This document shows positions 1 through 6,950 of a stretch of DNA of 28,694 nucleotides, piece by piece. Origin of the DNA: CAVVDT01 sp964568825 (GTDB lineage Bacteria > Pseudomonadota > Alphaproteobacteria > Rhizobiales > Aestuariivirgaceae); assembly GCA_964568825.1 (NCBI GenBank), contig CAZMSA010000020.1:1-28694 (forward strand). Reading direction: 5' to 3'. Made by a program: the position numbers and the translations under genes. The notes under the pieces are model-generated. The model was not told the DNA's origin and made no database searches. It saw only the letters and a program-made list of their open reading frames with translations. Each line of letters starts with the position of its first letter. Positions within the stretch are counted from its first letter, which is position 1.

Positions 1-203
1 AAGGCGCCAAGCCGGTGATGAAGCACCTCTACCGCAACGGCGTGTGGGCGATCTTTTCCACCCTCGATCCGCGCGTGTTGCAGTTCAAGCCGGGAATCCT
101 GATGACGCAAGGCTTGAGCGAGGACCTGTTGCGCCGCGTCGAGGTGGCAGTAGGCGCGGCGCGCCGCGAGGTGATGGGCTCGGGGAGCAAAAGAGTGGCG
201 TGA
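1..203 (+). CDS. Class III aminotransferase-fold PLP enzyme, C-terminal fragment
   Basis: Only the last 66 codons are present; the reading frame is open at the left edge (first whole codon at base 3) and ends at TGA 201-203. The visible residues (an NGVWAIFS stretch followed by LQFKPGI and a predicted C-terminal helix) look like the C-terminus of class III, fold-type I PLP aminotransferases. The stop overlaps the ATG of the aldehyde dehydrogenase gene (TGATG), so the two are translationally coupled and belong to the BMC operon. In RMM-type BMC loci a protein of this fold is thought to act as an amino-alcohol-phosphate phospho-lyase that releases the aldehyde. That role is inferred from context: the PLP lysine and substrate residues lie outside the window, and an ordinary transaminase cannot be excluded. 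Confidence 0.75.
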   Translation, partial: GAKPVMKHLYRNGVWAIFSTLDPRVLQFKPGILMTQGLSEDLLRRVEVAVGAARREVMGSGSKRVA

Positions 204-1774
204 TGGATCCGGTCATCCGCAATCTGGTCGACATTTCCACCACGCCCGCGGAGATGGCGGCGAAGGCCGACCTGGTGCTGGAGCGGGCGCGCTGGGCCTC
301 CCAGGTCTATCAGCGCTTCGACCGCGCCCAGACCTTTGCCATCGCCGAGGCAACGGCCAAGGCCGCCTTTGCGAAGGCGGGCGACTACGGCGAATGGGCG
401 GTGCGCGAGACGGGCTTCGGGGTGGCCGCCCACAAGAAGATCAAGAATGAGGCGACCAGCACGCCGTTTGTCGAACACTACCGCGACTGGGATTTCGTCA
501 ACCCGCGCATCGATGCCGAAAAAAGGCTTATCGAGCTGCCGCGCCCGGCCGGCGTCATCTTCGCGCTCATCCCCTCCACCAACCCCATCGCCACGGTCAA
601 CTTCAAGGTGCTGTGCGCCTTGATGACCCGCAACGCCATCGTCATCTCGCCGCATCCGGCAGCGCGCGAATGCTGCATCGACGCCGCCATGACGCTGGCG
701 AAGGCCGCCGAGGAAGCCGGCGCGCCGGAAGCGGTAATCCAGGTGGTCGAGCGCCCCACCCTGCCCCTCATCGATGAGTTCATGCGCTCGCCCAAGACCG
801 ACGTGATCCTGGCGACCGGGGGCAGCGCCATGGTGCGCGCGGCCTATTCCTCCTCCAATCCGGCCATCGGCGTGGGTCCCGGCAATGCCCCGGTGTTCAT
901 CGCCGCCGATGCCGATCCCAAAGAAGCCGCCCGGCTCATCGTCGAGTCGAAATCCTTCGACAACTCGATCCTGTGCACCAACGAATCCGTGGCGATCACC
1001 GTGGAGGCGATGGCAAAGCCGCTGATGAGGGCCTTCGAGCAGTCGGGCGCCCATGTCTGCGACGACGAAGAGGTCGCAGCCCTCAGGCGCTATCTCTTCC
1101 ACGAACGCGGTTTCAACGTCGAGGCGCTGGGGCGCGACGCGACGTGGATCGCGGCTCAGGCCGGCATCAAGGTGCCCGCCAAGACGAAAGTACTGGTGAC
1201 CCCCATCACCCATATCGGCCCGGAAGAACACCTGTCGCGGGAAAAGCTGTGCCCGGTGCTCGGCCTCTACGTGGCACGCTCGAAGGAACAGGCGCTGATG
1301 CAGGCGCGCGCCCTTTTGCGTCTTTCCGGTGCCGGACATTCCGCCGCCATCCATGCCCGCGATCCGCAGACCATCATGGACTATGCCAGCGCGGTCGAGG
1401 TCTACCGGGTGGTGGTCAATGCGCCGTGCAGCCAGGGTGCTGCCGGCATGGGCACCCATCTCGCCCCCACCTTCACCATCGGCACCGGATTCTTCGGCCG
1501 CTCGTCGGTAGGCGAGAACATCGGCCCGCAGCACCTCGTCAACTGGACCCGCATAGCCTGGCCGGTCGAGGGCGACGATCCCATCGACGCCATGAGCTTT
1601 GCCCAGCCGGCCCACAAGGGACCGCTGCCCGAGGCGCCATCCGACGGCGTGCCCGGCAAGACCCGACCCGCGGCTGGCGCACCGGGGCGCCAGGACGATC
1701 AGAGCTATCACAGCCTTCGCGAGGAAATCCGCCGCATCATCGCCGAAGAACTGCGCTCGGCGCTGAAGGAATAA
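203..1774 (+). CDS. BMC-associated (probably CoA-acylating) aldehyde dehydrogenase
   Basis: A 523-aa aldehyde dehydrogenase superfamily protein of the PduP/EutE-like type found inside microcompartments. ATG 203 overlaps the stop of the preceding gene; upstream in-frame codons run into that gene, so 203 is the sensible start. The catalytic cysteine is Cys258 in an SFDNSILCTNE context, preceded by a GVGPGN loop and ATGGSAMV. After about residue 470 comes a Gly/Pro/Ala-rich linker, then an amphipathic helix of pattern SLRxxIRxxxAEELR at the extreme C-terminus. This is the layout of a C-terminal encapsulation peptide that docks the enzyme to the shell lumen. By context it would convert propionaldehyde, or a similar short aldehyde, to the acyl-CoA with NAD+. 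The family call is firm; the substrate is inference. Confidence 0.9.
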   Translation: MDPVIRNLVDISTTPAEMAAKADLVLERARWASQVYQRFDRAQTFAIAEATAKAAFAKAGDYGEWAVRETGFGVAAHKKIKNEATSTPFVEHYRDWDFVNPRIDAEKRLIELPRPAGVIFALIPSTNPIATVNFKVLCALMTRNAIVISPHPAARECCIDAAMTLAKAAEEAGAPEAVIQVVERPTLPLIDEFMRSPKTDVILATGGSAMVRAAYSSSNPAIGVGPGNAPVFIAADADPKEAARLIVESKSFDNSILCTNESVAITVEAMAKPLMRAFEQSGAHVCDDEEVAALRRYLFHERGFNVEALGRDATWIAAQAGIKVPAKTKVLVTPITHIGPEEHLSREKLCPVLGLYVARSKEQALMQARALLRLSGAGHSAAIHARDPQTIMDYASAVEVYRVVVNAPCSQGAAGMGTHLAPTFTIGTGFFGRSSVGENIGPQHLVNWTRIAWPVEGDDPIDAMSFAQPAHKGPLPEAPSDGVPGKTRPAAGAPGRQDDQSYHSLREEIRRIIAEELRSALKE

Positions 1775-1777
1775 CCC

Positions 1778-2401
1778 ATGGCCGAACTTCGATCCTTCAT
1801 CTTCATCGACCAGTTGCAGGCCCAGACGCTCGCCTATGTCTCGACCTGGATGCGCGGCCACCTGCCGCGCGCCAACGATGCCGCGCAGATCATCGAGGTG
1901 GCGCCCGGCCTCGACATCGAGGCCCTCACCGACATCGCCCTGAAGCACACCGAGGTCAGGGCCGGCGTCCTCGTGGTCGAGCGCCAGTTCGGCTATCTGG
2001 AATTCCACTCGCGCTCGACTTCCGCCGTAAAGGCTTCGGCGCAGGCCGTGCTGGAGGCGCTGGGGGCGCGCGCTGAAGAGGCCACCAAACCCACCATCCT
2101 GGGCTCGCGCATCATCACCCGCATCGACCCGCAGCACGCCTTCCTCATCAACCGCAACAAGCTCGGTTCCATGATACTGGGGGGCGAATCGCTCTATACC
2201 CTTGAAATGCAACCGGCCTCCTACGCCATCATCGCCACCAACGAGGCTGAAAAGGCCGCCAACATCAAGGTTGTCGACTACCGCATGATCGGCGCCAACG
2301 GCCGGGTCTATCTGGCCGGCGACGAAGCGGAAATCCGCAATGCCCGCGAGGCGGCCGAGGCCGCCCTCGTCGATCTGGGCGCCAGGGCGAAGGGGCGTTA
2401 G
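1778..2401 (+). CDS. BMC-T (tandem BMC domain) shell protein 1
   Basis: A 207-aa protein made of two consecutive BMC folds. The first runs to about residue 97 (ELRSFIFIDQL start, then a VVERQFGYLEFH strand) and the second to the end (SRIITRIDP, then IATNEAEKAA and MIGANGRVYLAG). Trimers of such tandem proteins form pseudohexameric shell tiles with a large central pore. Starting on the strand equivalent to the end of a canonical BMC fold suggests the circularly permuted type that can stack as double trimers with gated pores (moderate confidence). An AAGGA ribosome site lies at 1766-1770, just before the ALDH stop, and the intergenic gap is 3 nt. It is the same length as the paralogue at 3422-4045 but clearly diverged, so the shell has two distinct BMC-T tiles. 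Confidence 0.9.
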   Translation: MAELRSFIFIDQLQAQTLAYVSTWMRGHLPRANDAAQIIEVAPGLDIEALTDIALKHTEVRAGVLVVERQFGYLEFHSRSTSAVKASAQAVLEALGARAEEATKPTILGSRIITRIDPQHAFLINRNKLGSMILGGESLYTLEMQPASYAIIATNEAEKAANIKVVDYRMIGANGRVYLAGDEAEIRNAREAAEAALVDLGARAKGR

Positions 2402-2406
2402 AGGCG

Positions 2407-2862
2407 ATGAACGCCGAATCCTTGAGAACCCTCATCCGCGACGTGCTGGCCGAGGAACTGCGGCGGGTGCGCTCGGAGCGTTCGGCCGGGAGCTCGGCAC
2501 CGCGACCGAAAGTGCGCGAGGAGACGGTGGCGATCGCCAGCGATGGCGATCTCGCGGCCTTTGTGCGGCACCTCATGGAGGTCACCCGCGACGGAGCAGC
2601 GCGCGCCGAGATCGAGCAGGGCCGCTGGGTGTTCCGCCTTGGCAAGACCAATTCCGGCGATCGCCAGGGACCAGTACTCTCGGCGGCGGCACCAGTTGCC
2701 ATCGCCACGCAATTCGACACCGGACTGATAACCGAGCGCGAAATCGATGCCCTGCCGGATGGAACCGGTGCCATCCGCATCACCCCGAAGGTGCGCCTGA
2801 CGCCGCTCGCCCGCGACAGGGCACGCCAGCGCGGTATCGCCATCGAAAGGACGAAGCGATGA
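2407..2862 (+). CDS. Uncharacterised BMC-associated protein with N-terminal encapsulation-type helix
   Basis: A 151-aa protein between two shell genes. I do not recognise an enzyme domain. Residues 1-24 form an amphipathic helix (SLRxLIRxxLAEELRRV) that closely matches the C-terminal tail of the aldehyde dehydrogenase. A Ser/Pro-rich linker (about 25-37) follows, then a small middle region with a DLAAFVRHLM helix, and a C-terminal part ending in a LTPLARDRARQRGI motif. Similar TPLARD...GI endings occur in other microcompartment-associated proteins. The start ATG lies 5 nt after the BMC-T stop; the end overlaps the BMC-P start (ATGA). A comparable small protein occurs in RMM-class loci. It could be a cargo adaptor or scaffold; no function is proven. 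Confidence 0.8.
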   Translation: MNAESLRTLIRDVLAEELRRVRSERSAGSSAPRPKVREETVAIASDGDLAAFVRHLMEVTRDGAARAEIEQGRWVFRLGKTNSGDRQGPVLSAAAPVAIATQFDTGLITEREIDALPDGTGAIRITPKVRLTPLARDRARQRGIAIERTKR

Positions 2863-3101
2863 TCAAGGCGCGTGTCATCGGAAGGCTGTGGGCGACCAAG
2901 CGCATCGCCACCCTGCCGCAGGGCGCATTGCTCGAGGTCGAGACGGAAAGCGGTCAGCACCTCATCGCCCTCGATCCGCTCGGCTGCGGTGAGGGCGAGG
3001 ACGTGCTGATCACGCAAGGCTCCGTCGCGGCCGGTTATTTCGACAAGATCAAGGCGCCGGTCGATGCGCTCATCATCGGCTCCATCGACGAGCACAAATA
3101 G
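2859..3101 (+). CDS. BMC-P (EutN/CcmL family) vertex shell protein
   Basis: An 80-aa protein of the EutN/CcmL/CsoS4 family, which forms pentamers capping the vertices of the polyhedral shell. The start MIKARVIGRLWATKR and the middle ALDPLGCGEGEDVLITQGS (a GxGexVlv-type strand) are diagnostic. Length matches the usual 80-100 aa. The ATG overlaps the stop of the preceding gene (ATGA), with an AAAGGA ribosome site at 2846-2851 inside the upstream coding sequence. One pentamer gene is enough to close a shell together with the adjacent hexamer and trimer genes. Confidence 0.93.
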   Translation: MIKARVIGRLWATKRIATLPQGALLEVETESGQHLIALDPLGCGEGEDVLITQGSVAAGYFDKIKAPVDALIIGSIDEHK

Positions 3102-3108
3102 GACCATC

Positions 3109-3117
3109 AAGGAGGAA
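3109..3117 (+). promoter_or_regulatory. Strong Shine-Dalgarno for the BMC-H gene
   Basis: AAGGAGGAA, a near-perfect anti-16S match, ends 5 nt before ATG 3123. It is the best ribosome site in the BMC operon and the only one placed in a true gap. This fits BMC-H being the most abundant shell tile, needing higher translation than the coupled neighbours. Confidence 0.85.
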
Positions 3118-3122
3118 CATCG

Positions 3123-3410
3123 ATGTCCAACCAGGCAATCGGAATGATCGAGACCAAGGGTTTTGTGGCCGCACTTGCCGCCGCCGACGCCATGGTCAAG
3201 GCGGCCAACGTCGTCATCGTCGGCCGCGAGGAAGTGGGCGACGGGCTGGTGGCGGTCATCATCCGCGGCGACGTCGGCGCGGTGAAGGCGGCGACGGAAG
3301 CCGGTGCCGAGACCGCCAACCAGGTGGGCGAACTGGTGTCGGTGCACGTCATCCCGCGCCCGCACGCCGACCTCGGCAAGCATTTTGCCGCCGCCAACGC
3401 CAAGCCGTAA
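3123..3410 (+). CDS. BMC-H (PduA-like) hexameric shell protein with acidic pore loop
   Basis: A 95-aa single-domain BMC protein that forms the hexagonal facets of the shell. It is strongly PduA-like: AIGMIETKGF at the start, a GDVGAVKAATEAG helix and a SVHVIPRPHADL end all align without gaps to the PduA I remember. The pore loop differs. PduA has K-I-G-S-G at 37-41, while this protein has E-V-G-D-G (Glu37, Asp40). The pore-lining serine is thus aspartate and the neighbouring lysine is glutamate, giving an acidic pore (inference from the alignment). It follows BMC-P by 21 nt, with a strong ribosome site at 3109-3117. Confidence 0.96.
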   Translation: MSNQAIGMIETKGFVAALAAADAMVKAANVVIVGREEVGDGLVAVIIRGDVGAVKAATEAGAETANQVGELVSVHVIPRPHADLGKHFAAANAKP

Positions 3411-3421
3411 GGCGCCGCTAG

Positions 3422-4045
3422 ATGACCGAGCTTCGGGTCTACCTTTTGGTGGAGGATCTGCAGCCGCAATTCGCGGCCTACATGTCGACGCCCAGGCGGG
3501 CGCGCGGCTATCCGCCGTTTGCGGGCGAGACCAGCCTCATCGTCGAGGTCGCCCCGGCGCTGGCCATCCACCGGGTGTGCGACCTGGCGCTCAAGGCAGT
3601 GCCGGAGCTGGAACCGGGCCTTTTGTTCACCGAGCGCCAGTTCGGCATTCTGGAACTGCATGCAAAGGATCGCTCGCTCATCGAGCGGGCGGGAAAGGCG
3701 ATCCTCAAGGGCATCGGCGCCAGCGCCGCCCATCACCTGAAGCCCAAAACGTTGTTCAGCGACATCATCGAGGATCTGGCCGACCAGCACGCCATCATCC
3801 TCAACCGCACCCGCGAGGCCTCGATGATCCTCAACGGCCAGTCGCTCCTGGTCTACGAGATGGCGCCGGCGCTGTTCGCCGCGGTTGCCGCCAACGAGGC
3901 GGAAAAAGCCGCCCCCGGCCTGACCCTGGTTGACGTGCAGATGATCGGCGCCTCGGGCCGGGTGTTCCTTGCCGGCGAGAGCGAAGACCTGAAGCGCGCC
4001 CGCCAGCGCATCGACGACGTGCTGGCCGCCGTCGAGGGCCGCTGA
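3422..4045 (+). CDS. BMC-T (tandem BMC domain) shell protein 2
   Basis: A 207-aa second tandem-BMC shell protein, paralogous to the product of 1778-2401. Shared landmarks are the ELRxxxxxxxLQ start, VEVAP, TERQFGILELH, then LNRTREASMILNG, AANEAEKAAPG and MIGASGRVFLAGE. It lies 11 nt after the BMC-H stop, with only a weak ribosome site. Having two BMC-T genes together with single BMC-H and BMC-P genes fits RMM-like loci. It is the last gene of the BMC operon in this window; the next gene is on the opposite strand. Confidence 0.9.
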   Translation: MTELRVYLLVEDLQPQFAAYMSTPRRARGYPPFAGETSLIVEVAPALAIHRVCDLALKAVPELEPGLLFTERQFGILELHAKDRSLIERAGKAILKGIGASAAHHLKPKTLFSDIIEDLADQHAIILNRTREASMILNGQSLLVYEMAPALFAAVAANEAEKAAPGLTLVDVQMIGASGRVFLAGESEDLKRARQRIDDVLAAVEGR

Positions 4046-4402
4046 CCCCTCACCGACGACGCCCATATTCCGTGGCCCCGCAAGGGGGTGAGCCCTAACG
4101 GCAGGCTCGCGGCCCAACTCGAAATGTCGCGGAGCGAACTGGAGAAGCATCCGCAGCAGGAACACGATGAGCTCGCCGGCATCCATCACAGGCGCGGACT
4201 CGATCGGGACTTGGCCGATCAGGTCGCCACTCAACTGATGCAGCACAACGCGCTGGCCGCGCATGCCCGCGATGAGATCGGCATTGCCAAATCCACGACC
4301 GCCCGGCCGATGCGGCGGTCGCGCAGCCTGAAATATCCTGCTTGGAGTTCATGCCATTCGTATCGCGCCTTGCCTGGGCTGCGACGATGCTACCTGTCGC
4401 CG
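4046..4402. other. Gene-free interval after the BMC operon
   Basis: No reading frame here resembles a protein family I know; the open frames on both strands look like compositional shadows. Close to the BMC-T stop, CTCACC (4049-4054) can pair with GGTGAG (4087-4092), and inside it CCCC-GCAA-GGGG forms a small tetraloop hairpin. There is no T-tract, so a factor-independent terminator is not convincing. Otherwise I see nothing specific. Confidence 0.5.
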
Positions 4403-4873
4403 TCAGCCGCTTGCGGCAGTGCTCCACTGAACCGCGCCCAGCAGCATGTTGACGTGACCGTCCCGCCACATAGGCAACAGCAAGCGTGAATAGCCCCGAC
4501 CTTCGGACGGCTTGACTGCTTCTTGCCGGTAAAACGACGGTGCTCGGCTTTCTACCGTCGCTGAGGCCTGCGCGCGGAAGTAATCGAGCACGTAATGCGG
4601 CTCGACCTCATCGGCGAAGCGGCCGGCCAGCATTTGCCCCGTTGTTGACGACACCTCGTCTCCCACGATGGCGAAACGAAACCGCTCGGGCATCGCAAAG
4701 ACGTCAATCACAAACAGCCTCGGGCGCAAATCCGGCAAGGCCTGGAGATCGAGGTCATCTGAAAACGGCACACTGGCATCGCCCCGCAACAGACCGCGCC
4801 AATAAGCCTCGACGCGAACCAGGTCGGGGGGAAGGGCTCCGGGAACGTGAAATGGACCTGCCTGACGTTTCAT
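4403..4873 (-). CDS. PAS-domain protein (PAS_5-like family)
   Basis: A 156-aa protein from ATG 4873 (MKRQAGPFHVPG). Residues about 15-120 look like the small stand-alone PAS family common in alphaproteobacteria: a two-helix lead (RVEAYWRGLLRG), LPDLRPRLFVIDVF, FRFAIVGDEV and the helix MLAGRFADEV. The C-terminal strand segment reads SRLLLPMWRDGHVNMLLGAV. There is no output domain, membrane segment or signal peptide, so it probably acts as a cytoplasmic sensor partner. An in-frame upstream ATG at 4945 would add 24 residues, which look non-conserved. The gene diverges from pfkB, and the FNR-type box at 4993-5006 lies between them and could serve either. Confidence 0.75.
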   Translation of the reverse strand: MKRQAGPFHVPGALPPDLVRVEAYWRGLLRGDASVPFSDDLDLQALPDLRPRLFVIDVFAMPERFRFAIVGDEVSSTTGQMLAGRFADEVEPHYVLDYFRAQASATVESRAPSFYRQEAVKPSEGRGYSRLLLPMWRDGHVNMLLGAVQWSTAASG

Positions 4874-4992
4874 TCTGATACCATCGATGTGGAAATCGAC
4901 ACGAAGGGCTTGATGCCTATTATGACCATACATCCACCGCAACATGAAAGTGCATCATTTGACAACACGTAGCGCATAAGGAACCTTCCGCC

Positions 4993-5006
4993 TTGATCCC
5001 TATCAA
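4993..5006. promoter_or_regulatory. FNR/FixK-type anaerobox
   Basis: TTGATCCCTATCAA is an exact match to the palindromic consensus TTGAT-N4-ATCAA of FNR, FnrL and FixK regulators. It lies in the 167-nt gap between the PAS gene (minus) and pfkB (plus), with its centre about 41 nt upstream of the pfkB start codon. That suggests oxygen-dependent control of pfkB and perhaps the trehalose genes behind it. Which direction it serves is not decided by sequence. Confidence 0.8.
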
Positions 5007-5040
5007 ACATGCCACCTGACAACTGGTGCGAGCAAAGCCA

Positions 5041-5982
5041 ATGAACCGGATCCTGACGATCACTCCCAATCCCTCGATTGATCTGTCGGTTTCGGTCGAT
5101 CGCGTAGCGCCCATTCGCAAGCTGCGTTGCGGTCAAATGCGCCGCGATGCCGGCGGTGGTGGCATCAACGTGGCCCGGGTCGCCGGTCGGATGGGGGGCG
5201 ACGTCACGGCCATCTACACGGCCAGCACCATCATGGGCGGTCTGCTGCAAAAGCTGGTGGCCGCGGAAGGGATTGCGAGCCTGCCGATCCACATTGGTGA
5301 GGAAACCCGCGAGGATTTCACTGCGCTCGAGACCGCCACGGGAGACCAGTACCGCTTTGTGCTGGCCGGGCCGCGGCTGAGCGAGACGGAGTGGAAGCGC
5401 TGCATTTCGGCGTGTGCGTCGCATGCCGGCGATGCCGACATCATCGTGGCAAGCGGAAGCCTGCCATCGGGCGTGCCCGAAGATTTCTATGCACGCATCG
5501 CCAAGCTCGCGCAAAGCCGCCAGGTCAGGATGCTGCTTGATGTGTCCGGCCCCGCGCTCAACTCGGCGTTGGCACAAGGCGTCTATCTCATCAAGCCGAA
5601 CTTGCGCGAATTGTGCGGGTTGGCCGGCGCATCGCTCGAAGACGATGCCTCGCAGATGAAAGTGTGCAGGCAGCTCATCGCGGACGGCCGGGTGGAGGTC
5701 GTGGCCCTGACGCTGGGCGAACAGGGGGCTTTCCTGGTCACCGCCGATGGTGCCTGGCGGGCAGCGCCCGTGGTCATGAAGCCGCTCAGCGCGGTCGGGG
5801 CCGGAGACAGTTTCACTGGCGCGATGGCATGGGCGCTGTCGTTGGGAAAACCCCTGCTTGAGGCTTTCCGCTTTGGTTGCGCGGCCGGCACAGCCGCAGT
5901 TCTGACCCCGGGAACCGAACTCTGCCTGGCCGACGACGTGCGGCGTCTCATCAATCAAATCGCGATCATTCCGCTCACTTAG
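5041..5982 (+). CDS. pfkB: PfkB-family sugar-phosphate kinase (6-phosphofructokinase II / 1-phosphofructokinase type)
   Basis: A 313-aa ribokinase-fold kinase that phosphorylates fructose-6-phosphate (or fructose-1-phosphate) with ATP. It has the PfkB N-terminus (ILTITPNPSIDLS), the first signature GGGGINVARV near residue 38 and the second signature with GAGDSFTGAM. The catalytic base is Asp256, the number I recall for E. coli PfkB. ATG 5041 gives a natural family start; the in-frame codons before it are not conserved. No strong ribosome site is seen. The FNR-type box 35 nt upstream suggests induction at low oxygen. The gene is followed at 180 nt by otsB on the same strand. F6P kinase rather than F1P kinase is inferred from the absence of fructose PTS genes nearby. 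Confidence 0.88.
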   Translation: MNRILTITPNPSIDLSVSVDRVAPIRKLRCGQMRRDAGGGGINVARVAGRMGGDVTAIYTASTIMGGLLQKLVAAEGIASLPIHIGEETREDFTALETATGDQYRFVLAGPRLSETEWKRCISACASHAGDADIIVASGSLPSGVPEDFYARIAKLAQSRQVRMLLDVSGPALNSALAQGVYLIKPNLRELCGLAGASLEDDASQMKVCRQLIADGRVEVVALTLGEQGAFLVTADGAWRAAPVVMKPLSAVGAGDSFTGAMAWALSLGKPLLEAFRFGCAAGTAAVLTPGTELCLADDVRRLINQIAIIPLT

Positions 5983-6161
5983 GGTGTGCACTGCCGAGGC
6001 CGGGGCACGAGCGGCTACACCTTGGAGCATCCATGTTGCGGATCGGTTGTTGCGCCTTTAATGCAATCACCTCTACGGTTCCCGGCGACGAACGCGATCC
6101 AGACGTTGTGTTTGCCCCCTGGGGCATCACCTCATTCAGGCGAAATTCATCTTTCGGAGTC

Positions 6162-6950
6162 ATGTGCGAGCCTCTTTCCAATTTCGATATTTCGACGCTC
6201 TTGCCGGACGATGTTGCATTGCTTCTCGATCTGGACGGCACGCTGGCGCCCATCGCCGAGCACCCGGCAGCAGTGGTGGTGGCGGATCGCACCAAGCAAG
6301 CCCTTGCCGCCCTCGACGTCGCACTCGATGGAGCGGTGGCCATCATTTCCGGCCGCAGCATCGACGATGTCGACCGGCTGGTCGCGCCCGACCGCTTCGC
6401 CGTGGCCGGCATCCACGGGCTGATGCGCCGCGACATCCATGGTCGCTTGCACGAAACGGCCTTCGATGAGCAGGTCCTGCAGGCCGTTACGATTGAATTG
6501 CAGCGACTCGTTGCCGGTTCCCCCGGGGTGTGGCTGGAGGCGAAACCGGGATCGGTGGCGCTCCATTACCGCCAGAGACCAGACCTTGAGGGCTTTTGTC
6601 GCGAGCAGGTGTCGCGGGCCGTTGCCGGACATGAGCCGGCCGAGGTCCTGGCGGGAAAGATGGTGATCGAGATCAAGGCGGCCGCCCGGACCAAGGGCGA
6701 TGCGGTCGTCGACTTCATGGCAGAGGCGCCGTTTTGCGGTCGCTGCCCGATCTATGCGGGCGACGATGTCACCGACGAAGATGCCTTTCGCGCCGTTGCC
6801 AAGCTGGGTGGCAGGTCAATCAGGATTGGCAGCAAGGATTCGCGGGCCGATTATTGGGCTGCTGAAACCGATGCGTTCCTGCACTGGCTCAGCGAGTTGA
6901 GCATCCACCTCGCCGCCACATCGGCGGCCTCTATGCCGGAGACCCGTTGA
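6162..6950 (+). CDS. otsB: Trehalose-6-phosphate phosphatase
   Basis: A 262-aa HAD-superfamily phosphatase that dephosphorylates trehalose-6-phosphate to trehalose in the cytoplasm. HAD motif I is DLDGT (nucleophile Asp23, acid/base Asp25), followed by the family signature LAPIAEHP. Motif II is ISGR with GIHG downstream; the Mg-binding motif is GDDVTDEDAF. Length is standard. ATG 6162 was chosen because CGGAG lies at 6155-6159 and the upstream extension is not conserved. The stop TGA overlaps the TTG start of the GH15 gene, so the two are coupled. The otsA partner lies one gene downstream. Confidence 0.95.
   Translation: MCEPLSNFDISTLLPDDVALLLDLDGTLAPIAEHPAAVVVADRTKQALAALDVALDGAVAIISGRSIDDVDRLVAPDRFAVAGIHGLMRRDIHGRLHETAFDEQVLQAVTIELQRLVAGSPGVWLEAKPGSVALHYRQRPDLEGFCREQVSRAVAGHEPAEVLAGKMVIEIKAAARTKGDAVVDFMAEAPFCGRCPIYAGDDVTDEDAFRAVAKLGGRSIRIGSKDSRADYWAAETDAFLHWLSELSIHLAATSAASMPETR

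Noticed and set aside
29..2212. Long open frame on the minus strand (727 codons) opposite ALDH and BMC-T
   Set aside because: Codon-bias shadow of the GC-rich plus-strand genes; residues are Arg/Gly/His/Asp-rich with no family resemblance, and the plus-strand genes are unambiguous.
4088..4489. Possible small gene on the plus strand after the BMC operon (133 codons)
   Set aside because: No recognised domain, no ribosome site, and it runs into the end of the PAS gene on the other strand. Minus-strand alternatives in the same interval are equally unconvincing.
4959..4987. TTGACA at 4959-4964 as the pfkB promoter -35
   Set aside because: No acceptable -10 at 16-18 nt (AACCTT there), and it lies upstream of the anaerobox in a position that would leave the site inside the transcribed leader.
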